From Hellea sp. (GTDB lineage: Bacteria > Pseudomonadota > Alphaproteobacteria > Caulobacterales > Maricaulaceae), in the NCBI GenBank assembly GCA_020629545.1, contig JAHDDC010000002.1:1-64000 (forward strand): a stretch of DNA of 64,000 bases, written 5' to 3'. The notes below the pieces were generated by a model, which saw only the letters and a list, made by a program, of their open reading frames with translations, searched no databases and had not been told where the DNA came from. This document shows, in pieces, positions 27,101 to 33,423 of the stretch (positions are counted from its first letter, which is position 1; every line of letters begins with the position of its first letter). A program made the position numbers and the translations under genes.

Positions 27101-27636
27101 CACAAGCGGTAGATCGATTTCGGCGCGGTAACCTGACTCATAAACTCCTTGAAATCCTGCCGGAAATCCAAGCCGGGCGGCGGCGCGCCGCCGCTGAGGC
27201 ATTTCTGGCCAAACAAAAGGATGTTTCGACTGAGCTCAAATCTGAAATACATAAAGAAGTAATGGCAGTCATTGAACATCCGGATTACGCGCCGTTTTTT
27301 TCCGAAGGAAGTCGCGCCGAGGTGAATTTGGCCGGGCAGGGCAAGGGGCTCAATAAGCATCTAAGGCTAAACGCCCAAATTGATCGGTTGGCCGTGACAG
27401 ATACACATGTCTATATCATTGATTATAAGTCCAATCGACCGCCACCAAACGACATCAAAGATGTTCCGCCAATCTATTGGGGGCAAATGGCGGCGTATCG
27501 GGAAATGATCAAAATAACCCATCCAGGCCGGACGATAATCTGCGCGCTTTTGTGGACGGACGGGCCGGATTTGATGATCTTACCTGACGAAGGTCTGGAC
27601 TCGGCCTTGACGGAGATTAACAGCGTCCCTACCTAA
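24148..27636 (+). CDS. addA: AddA, helicase-nuclease subunit of AddAB
   Basis: A UvrD-type helicase with a C-terminal nuclease, 1162 residues from ATG 24148, which overlaps the addB stop (ATGA). Helicase motifs occur in order: ASANAGSGKTKVL (motif I), CLTYTKAAANEM (Ia), HILVDEAQDT (II), VGDEKQSIYSFQGA (III), FRSSPDIL (IV), VRVMTVHGAKGLEAPVV (V) and LLYVAMTRAESRL (VI). The nuclease site is near the end: RLNAQIDRLAV and YIIDYKSNR. It unwinds and degrades broken ends together with AddB. A 29-base gap separates it from trxA. Confidence 0.95.
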   Translation: MKQPMSPEIEEANKAQIDAANPEKSRIASANAGSGKTKVLVDRVTRLLIGGTKPEKILCLTYTKAAANEMQNRLFEKLGDWSVMAEGQLNEALNTLLGGQKIRSKQDIAHARGLFANALETPDGLKVQTIHAFCERVLGRFPIEAGIQPGYDPIDEIDTKAIRKTVELSIYAKAWAAPESELAKAIQIVAGECADQTLEKLIVWMADNVDEIKTWEAEGGLKGLASLLELDPEVTVAEIKRRAWEATPHDRVRSAAQAMLGSSPKDIKLGEKVLRALKNSHDPQLAFDLYAAGFMTQKRVLVAAPVTNNGPLEARELWGIKHDIRAECHRLAAAFNDVLGAQILQITGAIYTIACEFIKGYEAEKTRMRGLDFNDQVIKVRDLLTNADQSAWVQYKLDGGIDHILVDEAQDTAPNQWTIIDQLKDAFEPADPAALFKNIKTFFAVGDEKQSIYSFQGARPESFITRMGRMATLPDTEKINMKMSFRSSPDILRFVDAVFADNDAMNRMFDRSVIDHFLDPVTHTAFRDDRGLVEIWPLAPKPQENAEEDAWDTTPVDALGKASSREQLAKTIALKIKSWLDRGEPVYDRDEKKTRPMRADDILILVRGRTPFFDAVIRNLKAADVAVAGADRLVISDSVVVKDLLALTRFVLLPSDDLALAEVLRSPLIDLSEEQLFDICFDRGERSVWESLKSSSANYAREAAMSLTTMIGFSRQYAPFEFYRRVLDVMDESGTSRLSRVYKRLSMEAQDALEAFLNRALAHQRQSAPSLQHFLQSMLSDTQDIKREMDNAQGEVRVMTVHGAKGLEAPVVILPDTTQLPKGRNTDSLLPVDGGWVYLPSTNDIPAKLSDIAEAVKARRKQEYLRLLYVAMTRAESRLVLCGFHSGSGATGMEKECWYKEALDAMALLPHHSQDFGDWGEIKVFGAAPQQYTDISELGSKRSVDLPEWALIPASEDTQMIRRVTPSHLLAGGKYSDIAVRSPLSQAVDRFRRGNLTHKLLEILPEIQAGRRRAAAEAFLAKQKDVSTELKSEIHKEVMAVIEHPDYAPFFSEGSRAEVNLAGQGKGLNKHLRLNAQIDRLAVTDTHVYIIDYKSNRPPPNDIKDVPPIYWGQMAAYREMIKITHPGRTIICALLWTDGPDLMILPDEGLDSALTEINSVPT

Positions 27637-27665
27637 GAGTCGAAATAGAATCTATTGGAGTTCCC

Positions 27666-27986
27666 ATGGCCACCGTAAAAGTTAGTGACAGTAGTTTTCA
27701 AGATGATGTGATTGGATCAGATACGCCAGTCCTCGTGGATTTTTGGGCTGAATGGTGCGCCCCCTGTAAACAAATTGGCCCAGCACTGGAAGAATTATCC
27801 GAAGAATTTGACGGCAAAATGAAAATCGCAAAAGTCAATATTGAAGATGACCCAGATACGCCGGCCAAGTTTCATATTCGCGGCGTTCCAACCCTGATGA
27901 TATTTAAAGGCGGCGAAGTCGTTGCAACGAAATCAGGTGCTCATGCCAAAGAAAAGCTAGCTGAATGGATCAGCGAACACGTCTAG
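27666..27986 (+). CDS. trxA: Thioredoxin
   Basis: Classic thioredoxin of 106 residues with the active site WAEWCAPCKQIGP (WCAPC variant of WCGPC). The cis-Pro block is GVPTLMIFKGG. It reduces protein disulfides in the cytoplasm. A GGAG Shine-Dalgarno precedes the ATG. It is the last gene of the divL-tsaE-addBA cluster and ends in a clear terminator. Confidence 0.95.
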   Translation: MATVKVSDSSFQDDVIGSDTPVLVDFWAEWCAPCKQIGPALEELSEEFDGKMKIAKVNIEDDPDTPAKFHIRGVPTLMIFKGGEVVATKSGAHAKEKLAEWISEHV

Positions 27987-28013
27987 GTCCACCGATTTCA
28001 GATCAGTTTTGAC

Positions 28014-28038
28014 AATGCCCCCGATTTGGGGGCATTTT
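28014..28038 (+). terminator. Rho-independent terminator after trxA
   Basis: The inverted repeat AATGCCCCC-GATT-TGGGGGCATT (9-bp stem rich in G and C, short loop) is followed by TTTGC. It lies about 27 bases after the trxA stop and fits termination of the addBA-trxA transcript. Confidence 0.75.
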
Positions 28039-28136
28039 GCATTATGGATTGTAGCGCTTCATCCTTTCATCGATTCCCGGGTTGTGAAGGGCCATGCCTC
28101 TAACGGCGCCGCATTGGCATTTGAGAGCAATCGTGA

Positions 28137-29081
28137 TCACGACGAATCCATATCATAAGTGAGCGACATAAACACATCTTCAAGGTCAGGCTGTTCGGTG
28201 CGCAGATCGCCGATCGATAATCCGGCGGCCTTTACGGTGTTGAGCATGCCCGAGATTGAATCCGTGCCGCTTCGATATTGGATCGCTAGATCCCCATTAT
28301 CCCGCAAGGTAATATCAAGATCAGAAAGACTTGCCGGTATGCCCGTTAGTTCGGTGGTCGGTGTAATAATTAGCGTTCGGCGGTCGAGTCTTGAGAGCAG
28401 CGTGCTTTTTTCTTCATTGGCGGTGATCTCGCCATTATGGATAATGGCTATGCGATCACATAAGGTTTCTGCCTCTTCGAGGTAGTGGGTCGTTAGGATA
28501 ATGGTTGTACCGCTGGCGTGGAGCTCTTGGACGTAAGCCCAGAGTTGTCGCCGAAGTTCGATATCAACGCCCGCTGTCGGTTCGTCCAAAATCAATACTG
28601 GTGGATTATGAACCAAGGCCTTTCCGACAAGAAGTCGGCGTTTCATTCCGCCCGATAACTGCCTGACATAGGCATCACGTTTATCCGATAATCCGAGGGC
28701 CGCCAAAATTTCTTCCGACCGGCGTTCTGATTTGGGGACGCCGTAATATCCGGCCTGTAACTCCAGTGCTTGAAACGGCGTAAAATAAACATCCATGGCG
28801 ATTTCTTGCGGGACGACCCCGATTGACGCGCGCGCCTGTCGTGTTTGGGAAACAATGTCATAACCACAAATGGATGCCGAGCCTTCCGTTTTTGTGACAA
28901 GCCCGGCCAAAATATTGATCATGGTCGATTTACCAGCACCATTAGGCCCCAAAAGACCAAACATGGATCCGCGTGGTATGGTCAAATCAATACCTTTGAG
29001 CGCCTCTTTGGCTGGCGCTTTCTTGCTAGCCTTATAGGTCTTGCGTAACCCTTTTATCTCGATGGCAGGACTGCGTTGCAT
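28137..29081 (-). CDS. ABC transporter ATP-binding protein (ABC-2 / drug-export type)
   Basis: A 314-residue ATPase. The Walker A motif is GLLGPNGAGKST, the signature is RQLSGGMKRRLLVGKAL, Walker B is PVLILDEPTAGVD and the H-loop is LTTHYLEE. The C-terminal ~80 residues resemble the regulatory tail of ABC-2 exporters (LEDVFMSLT). No permease gene adjoins it here, so its membrane partner must be elsewhere. It is divergent from the zf-CHCC gene. Confidence 0.85.
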   Translation of the reverse strand: MQRSPAIEIKGLRKTYKASKKAPAKEALKGIDLTIPRGSMFGLLGPNGAGKSTMINILAGLVTKTEGSASICGYDIVSQTRQARASIGVVPQEIAMDVYFTPFQALELQAGYYGVPKSERRSEEILAALGLSDKRDAYVRQLSGGMKRRLLVGKALVHNPPVLILDEPTAGVDIELRRQLWAYVQELHASGTTIILTTHYLEEAETLCDRIAIIHNGEITANEEKSTLLSRLDRRTLIITPTTELTGIPASLSDLDITLRDNGDLAIQYRSGTDSISGMLNTVKAAGLSIGDLRTEQPDLEDVFMSLTYDMDSS

Positions 29082-29157
29082 GTGGACCTTGACGATTGAC
29101 GCGAACCTCTGGCTCGCTTAACTAAATATCAGTTAGTCCATAGAATGAGTCATCACA

Positions 29158-29337
29158 ATGTCAAAAGGCCCCAAAGTCGAAATTGTTACAAAAAAACGCG
29201 TTGCCTGTGATGGTGGTGGCGGTGCGCTAGGGCACCCAAAAGTCTGGATGGATATGGCGCAGGGAACGGAAGTCGCGTGCAAATATTGCGATAAGATTTT
29301 CCGCATTGATCCGAGCGCTAAAGTTCATGGTCATTAG
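29158..29337 (+). CDS. Zinc-finger (zf-CHCC) small protein, NDUFS6-like
   Basis: A short ORF of 59 residues not evident to length-filtered gene calls. It reads MSKGPKVEIVTKKRVACDGG, then GALGHPKVWMD, EVACKYCDKIFRID and SAKVHGH. The Cys and His spacing (C...H...CxxC) is the zf-CHCC domain, found in mitochondrial complex I subunit NDUFS6 and as a stand-alone protein in alphaproteobacteria. It probably binds zinc and accompanies respiratory complex I, but no nuo genes are nearby. Confidence 0.85.
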   Translation: MSKGPKVEIVTKKRVACDGGGGALGHPKVWMDMAQGTEVACKYCDKIFRIDPSAKVHGH

Positions 29338-29438
29338 CCAGCTATTCAGGTCGGCAGATTTCTCAAAATAAAACACCCGAGCTAGCCGCAGAGGCGGCGC
29401 ACCCGGCTCTGCCGCGTCTAGCCGCGCTTGCTGATCTC

Positions 29439-29741
29439 ATGGATGCGCGGTTTCAAATCCCGGGCATACCAGTTCGTTTCGGTCTTGATGGATTAATTGG
29501 ACTTATTCCCGGTATCGGAGACACAATCAATTTAGGTGTTGCTGGATATATCGTTTTGGAAGGTGTGAGGCTAGGGGCCCGAAAGCGCGCTATTCTTCAC
29601 ATGATTTTCAATATCTTTCTGGATTGGTTTATCGGGCTTATACCTCTCATCGGAGATATTTTTGATGTGACCTGGAAGGGTAATCTCCGTAATATAAGAA
29701 TATTGCAAAAGGCGTTGTCCAATCAAGCATCAGACCTGTGA
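29439..29741 (+). CDS. DUF4112 family membrane protein, 5' end doubtful
   Basis: The ATG at 29439 gives 100 residues: IPGIPVRFGLDGLIGLIPGIGDTINLGVAGYIVLEGVRLGARKRA and DWFIGLIPLIGDIFDVTWKGNLRN, the two Gly/Pro-rich blocks of DUF4112 proteins. They have two hydrophobic segments and no known function. The in-frame sequence before the ATG (PALPRLAALADL) also fits the family start, yet has no ATG, GTG or TTG back to the stop at 29319. An ATG at 29327 in another frame (MVISQLFRSADFSK) would join it if one A in the run at 29366-29369 were removed. So the 5' end may carry a frameshift or a sequence error, or use a non-standard start. Confidence 0.7.
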   Translation: MDARFQIPGIPVRFGLDGLIGLIPGIGDTINLGVAGYIVLEGVRLGARKRAILHMIFNIFLDWFIGLIPLIGDIFDVTWKGNLRNIRILQKALSNQASDL

Positions 29742-29757
29742 GACTTGTCCCGTTAGA

Positions 29758-30291
29758 CTAGGCCGCAAATTTTGCCGCGGCTTCAAAGACTGATATGTCG
29801 CCCGAGACAGAGGCGACGATGAGAGCGCCTTCTAACATGGCAATGCTAGCTTTTGCTTTTTGTTCAGGATTGGGCACATTTGCGTCTCGATACATTTGGC
29901 TTAGCCAGGCAATGTTCGCGTTAAAGAAGGCTTTGACACCTTGCCCGATAGTTTCTGGGAGACCTTTGGCCTCAGCACCAAAAACCGCGCACAAACAAAT
30001 CAAACCGCTATCTTGAATAGCGCTTCTATGGAGATCGATAAAAATTTGGACCTTAGCTGATGGGTCGGAAAGGCCCGATGTTCTTGCCCCCAACGTGTCA
30101 TGAAAGTTTTTGTGATAGCGGGCGACCAATGCTTCGCCGAGATTGACCTTTTTCGGGAAGTGGTAATGAAGGCTGGCGCTTTTGATACCCATTTCACCAG
30201 CGATATCCCGGAAGCTGATAGCGTTATATCCCTCTCGGCGCATCATCCGTTCGGCTATATCAAGTATTTGCGTCGCACTATCCATGTTCAC
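29758..30291 (-). CDS. TetR-family transcriptional regulator
   Basis: A 177-residue repressor. The N-terminal HTH is ILDIAERMMRREGYNAISFRDIAGEMGIKSASLHYHFPKKVNLGEALV, with HTH recognition helix SASLHYHF typical of TetR. The C-terminal half is the ligand-binding dimer domain and gives no hint of the ligand. It is divergent from a GST gene, with the likely operator between them, so it probably represses the GST-bicupin unit and itself. Confidence 0.9.
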   Translation of the reverse strand: MNMDSATQILDIAERMMRREGYNAISFRDIAGEMGIKSASLHYHFPKKVNLGEALVARYHKNFHDTLGARTSGLSDPSAKVQIFIDLHRSAIQDSGLICLCAVFGAEAKGLPETIGQGVKAFFNANIAWLSQMYRDANVPNPEQKAKASIAMLEGALIVASVSGDISVFEAAAKFAA

Positions 30292-30354
30292 CTTTTCGTT
30301 ATCTGTTCTTTTAAAGTCAATTCTGGGCTTGCCAAATAAAAATACTGAGGATAA

Positions 30355-30372
30355 CTACCTACTACTAGATAG
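30355..30372. promoter_or_regulatory. Candidate TetR operator between tetR and GST genes
   Basis: The 18-base element CTACCTACTACTAGATAG is an imperfect palindrome (14 of 18 positions symmetric) of the CTA-rich type often bound by TetR proteins. It lies 15 bases before the GST start and about 64 bases before the regulator start, covering the intergenic promoter region. The link to the neighbouring TetR protein is inferred. Confidence 0.45.
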
Positions 30373-30387
30373 ATGAAAGGACAAGCC

Positions 30388-31008
30388 ATGAAAATTTATG
30401 ACGTTGAAGGATTCCCGAACCCGGCGCGTGTTAGAATCGCGCTGGCTGAAAAAGGTGCGACTGACAAATTTGAATTTATTCCCGTTGATTTTATGGGCGG
30501 AGAACACCGACGCGAAGAATTTCTGAAAAAAAACCCGAGCGCCGGTGTTCCTGTCATGGAGCTTGAATGCGGAACTTGTATCGCTGAATGTACTGCAATC
30601 ACCGAGTATATTGATCATTCTTTTGAAGGTCCGAATCTGACTGGCCGAAATCCCAAAGAGAGAGCTGTCATTCATATGATGAACCGCCGTGCTGAGGCCG
30701 GTTTGCTAGACGCCGTTGGGGCCTATTTTCATCATGCGACGCCTGGACTCGGGCCTGATCTTGAAACTCATCAAAATTCGGAATGGGGTCAATCGCAAAA
30801 AATGCGTGCGCAGTCGACAATGGCATATCTAAATGATGTCCTGGCCGAGCAAGATTATCTCGCAGGCGCTGAATTTAGTATGGCTGATATTACGGCTTTC
30901 GCAGGCCTAGCATTTGCAGATTTTTCGAAAGTTGATATTCCCTTGTATCTCAACCATTTGAACGCTTGGCGTGCTAGGGTTGCGGCTCGCCCTAGTTGCG
31001 GCGGATAA
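30388..31008 (+). CDS. Glutathione S-transferase family protein
   Basis: A protein of 206 residues from ATG 30388, which has AAGGAC at a good distance; the frame also has ATG 30373. The thioredoxin-like N-terminal domain reads MKIYDVEGFPNPARVRIALAEKG with NPSAGVPVMELECGTCIAECTAITEYID (the cis-Pro and E-S/C-T glutathione site). The C-terminal helical domain follows with EYLAGAEFSMADITAFAGL. It probably conjugates or reduces electrophiles with glutathione. It forms a unit with the bicupin gene 12 bases on and is likely under TetR control. Confidence 0.85.
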   Translation: MKIYDVEGFPNPARVRIALAEKGATDKFEFIPVDFMGGEHRREEFLKKNPSAGVPVMELECGTCIAECTAITEYIDHSFEGPNLTGRNPKERAVIHMMNRRAEAGLLDAVGAYFHHATPGLGPDLETHQNSEWGQSQKMRAQSTMAYLNDVLAEQDYLAGAEFSMADITAFAGLAFADFSKVDIPLYLNHLNAWRARVAARPSCGG

Positions 31009-31020
31009 GGATAGAAACAA

Positions 31021-31725
31021 ATGCATCTTAATGCAGATTTTTCAAAACGGGTCGTCATAGACACTGATACAATGCCGTGGGAACCATCCCCGATGAACGG
31101 CGTATCGCGCCGAAAGCTTGATAGAATTGGTGATGAGGTTGCCAGGGCAACCTCACTCGTTCGTTATGATCCCAAGTCTTATTTTAGTCCGCATACTCAT
31201 GGCGGCGGAGAAGAATTTTTTGTCCTAGACGGTGTTTTTTCAGACGAGCATGGAGACTATCCGGCCGGAACTTATGTCCGAAATCCGATTGGAACATCGC
31301 ATAAACCCCATAGTGAAAATGGGTGCGTAATCTTGGTGAAGCTTCATCAATTCGATCCCACAGACAAAGCGCAGTTTTCAATAAACACCAGAGATGTCAA
31401 ATTTTCGCCGGGGTTAGTGAAAGGTCTATCCGTCTTGCCGCTTCATCAACATGAAAGCGGCGAAAACGTTGCACTCGTCCGTTGGGAGCCCGGAACATAT
31501 TTCAACGCTCACCGTCATTGGGGCGGAGAGGAAATTTTTGTTCTTGAAGGTGTCTTTTCTGATGAACATGGAGATTATCCCAAAGGGACTTGGATTCGTA
31601 GTCCCCACCAATCGCAGCACACGCCGTTTTCCAAAGAAGGCTGCCTAATTTATGTGAAGACTGGTCACTTATTCCCGGAAGATTATGCCAATGCGAAAGG
31701 CGATTTTCCCTATCAATCCGCTTAG
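31021..31725 (+). CDS. Bicupin protein with two ChrR-like cupin domains
   Basis: A 234-residue protein made of two cupin domains in tandem. The first has YFSPHTHGGGEEFFVLDGVFSDEHGDYPAGTYVRNP with SHKPHSENGC. The second has YFNAHRHWGGEEIFVLEGVFSDEHGDYPKGTWIRSP with QHTPFSKEGC. These His and Glu ligands bind one metal each. The sequence is the ChrR cupin type, but the anti-sigma zinc-binding half is absent, so it is not an anti-sigma factor. It may be an enzyme or stress sensor. It overlaps the 3' end of the convergent YceI gene by 4 bases. Confidence 0.85.
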   Translation: MHLNADFSKRVVIDTDTMPWEPSPMNGVSRRKLDRIGDEVARATSLVRYDPKSYFSPHTHGGGEEFFVLDGVFSDEHGDYPAGTYVRNPIGTSHKPHSENGCVILVKLHQFDPTDKAQFSINTRDVKFSPGLVKGLSVLPLHQHESGENVALVRWEPGTYFNAHRHWGGEEIFVLEGVFSDEHGDYPKGTWIRSPHQSQHTPFSKEGCLIYVKTGHLFPEDYANAKGDFPYQSA

Positions 31726-32339
31726 CCGTTTCGCGCCTCATTGAATTCGGTTTCAATACGCAAGGTAATCTCGTCTCCAATTCCAAAATTGGTCAGGTAA
31801 CCCATACCAAAATCTGAGCGCTTAAATGTTCCAGTTGCCGAGAAGCCCAAAGTTTTTCCAGGGTGGCCAAATGATTTTCCCGCTCCGTTAAACTTCACGT
31901 TCAGCGTGACAGGGTTAGTTTTCCCCTTGAGGAATAGGTCTCCAGTTAATCTACCGCTATCGTCTCCTGTTCTGACGATATTGGCACCTGTGAATAGAAT
32001 GTCTGGAAATGCCTTTGCATCAAAATACTTGCCGTCATTGACGAGTTTGGCGTCGAAATCCGGTAGTCCCGTATTGACCGATTTCGGGTCAATCGCAATG
32101 TTAACTGTGCTTTCAATTGGATTTTGTGGATCATAAGACAACGTACCAGAAATGCTATCAAAACGACCCGTAAATTGTGAAAGACCCGCATGACTGAGGG
32201 AAAATATGACGCTGGTATGTTCCGGATCCAATTTGTAGTTTCCAGCAGGAGCAGCTTCAGGGGCTATATCTGGAGTAACGGCACAGGCACTTAGAAAAAC
32301 ACAAGAGACCAAGAGAATAGATATAGATAATTTACGCAT
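31722..32339 (-). CDS. YceI-family lipoprotein
   Basis: A periplasmic lipoprotein of 205 residues from ATG 32339 (MRKLSISILLVSCVFLSAC); an ATG at 32354 adds five residues. The lipobox is FLSAC. The body has the YceI pattern YKLDPEHTSVIFSLSHAGLSQFTGRFDSISGTL, ending with GYLTNFGIGDEITLRIETEF. YceI proteins form a lipocalin-like barrel that binds polyisoprenoids such as ubiquinone precursors. The ligand here is not known. Confidence 0.85.
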   Translation of the reverse strand: MRKLSISILLVSCVFLSACAVTPDIAPEAAPAGNYKLDPEHTSVIFSLSHAGLSQFTGRFDSISGTLSYDPQNPIESTVNIAIDPKSVNTGLPDFDAKLVNDGKYFDAKAFPDILFTGANIVRTGDDSGRLTGDLFLKGKTNPVTLNVKFNGAGKSFGHPGKTLGFSATGTFKRSDFGMGYLTNFGIGDEITLRIETEFNEARNG

Positions 32340-32389
32340 AGGGTTGATTAGCAAATATAAAGCTCACAAACAAATAACGAAATCGTCTG

Positions 32390-33340
32390 TCAATCCATCT
32401 GGAATACATATCGCTTCCGTAATCCGGATGTCGGTACGGGTTTCCCGTCAACCGTTTGCGGATAATATTTTGATTGAAGCGCCGCACGTTCGGCGGCTTT
32501 AATAAAGTCTTTTCTGTACCTTGGGGCTCGAACGGATACGAGTTCCGTCATTTGAACCCGGCCTTCATCGTCAATATTTAAAGCCAGAATAACCTCAGCT
32601 TCTACGCCTCTACGTTGCGCCCGGCTGGGATAGCGTGCACGTTTGCTTTTCCGGATACGCGGCGGCACAATATTCAGCCGACGCGACGGGGGAAGGATCG
32701 TGCTTGGCGTTTGAATTGGGGGGATATAAGTGCGTTTCGGTACAGTTATTCCACCAGCCATAATGGTTCCGCTAACGTCATCTGAAAACTGGTCAATCGG
32801 AGGCGTGAAGTCTTGCGTCTCTGAGGATTCGTCAATGCTTAGGGCCGGCGGCGGTAATTCACCAATCAAAACCTTTAGCGCTGCAATTTCTTCGTCTCGG
32901 CTACCCAAAAGTTCAGAACCCCATAAGTCTTCATACAGTTCCAGCGCTGCCATCTTGGTCGGCTTACTTTGAACCGGATCATAAAATACTTCAGTTACCG
33001 AAGCCCAATCCTTTTCGTCGGCCTGATTAATTTCGTTAACTGCTGATTGAGCTTCTTTGATGCGGTTATGATTGGGGTATGTTTTGATGAAATCAATTAG
33101 CCTTGCACGACGCAGCGGCAAATCTGATTCACTCAAAGCTGTTTTATAGATTTCATTTTGTTCGGAGGCATAATCAGGTTCAATCGGATTTCGCTGCTTT
33201 GAAATCGATGAAAACATCATGACCAGCATCAATAAAACAATGACGGATAGCACAAGGGCTATCATTTTAAGGCGAGCGACTTTGTTGGGAGAGACCGCCT
33301 CTTCTTCTATCTCGTCGATATCATCAACATCTTGATACAT
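32390..33340 (-). CDS. TonB-domain membrane protein (energy transducer-like)
   Basis: The frame is open from 33415, but MYQDVDDIDEIEEE at 33340 is the likely start because the charged leader precedes the only membrane helix (MIALVLSVIVLLMLVMMFSS), giving 316 residues. A periplasmic region with some helical repeat character follows (residues ~70-180). Then comes a Pro-rich spacer (VPKRTYIPPIQTPSTILPPSRR) and a TonB C-terminal domain (RYPSRAQRRGVEAEVILALNID, YYPQTVDGKPVP). No ExoB/ExbD genes are adjacent. The helical insert before the spacer is not usual for TonB. Confidence 0.7.
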   Translation of the reverse strand: MYQDVDDIDEIEEEAVSPNKVARLKMIALVLSVIVLLMLVMMFSSISKQRNPIEPDYASEQNEIYKTALSESDLPLRRARLIDFIKTYPNHNRIKEAQSAVNEINQADEKDWASVTEVFYDPVQSKPTKMAALELYEDLWGSELLGSRDEEIAALKVLIGELPPPALSIDESSETQDFTPPIDQFSDDVSGTIMAGGITVPKRTYIPPIQTPSTILPPSRRLNIVPPRIRKSKRARYPSRAQRRGVEAEVILALNIDDEGRVQMTELVSVRAPRYRKDFIKAAERAALQSKYYPQTVDGKPVPTSGLRKRYVFQMD

Positions 33341-33423
33341 AACTCTAGCATATTCCGGTGCTTTTCCTCTGGCAAGTATTCCAGCTGCCTTGAATTTTTG
33401 TAAATCACAGCGCACAAAGTCGT

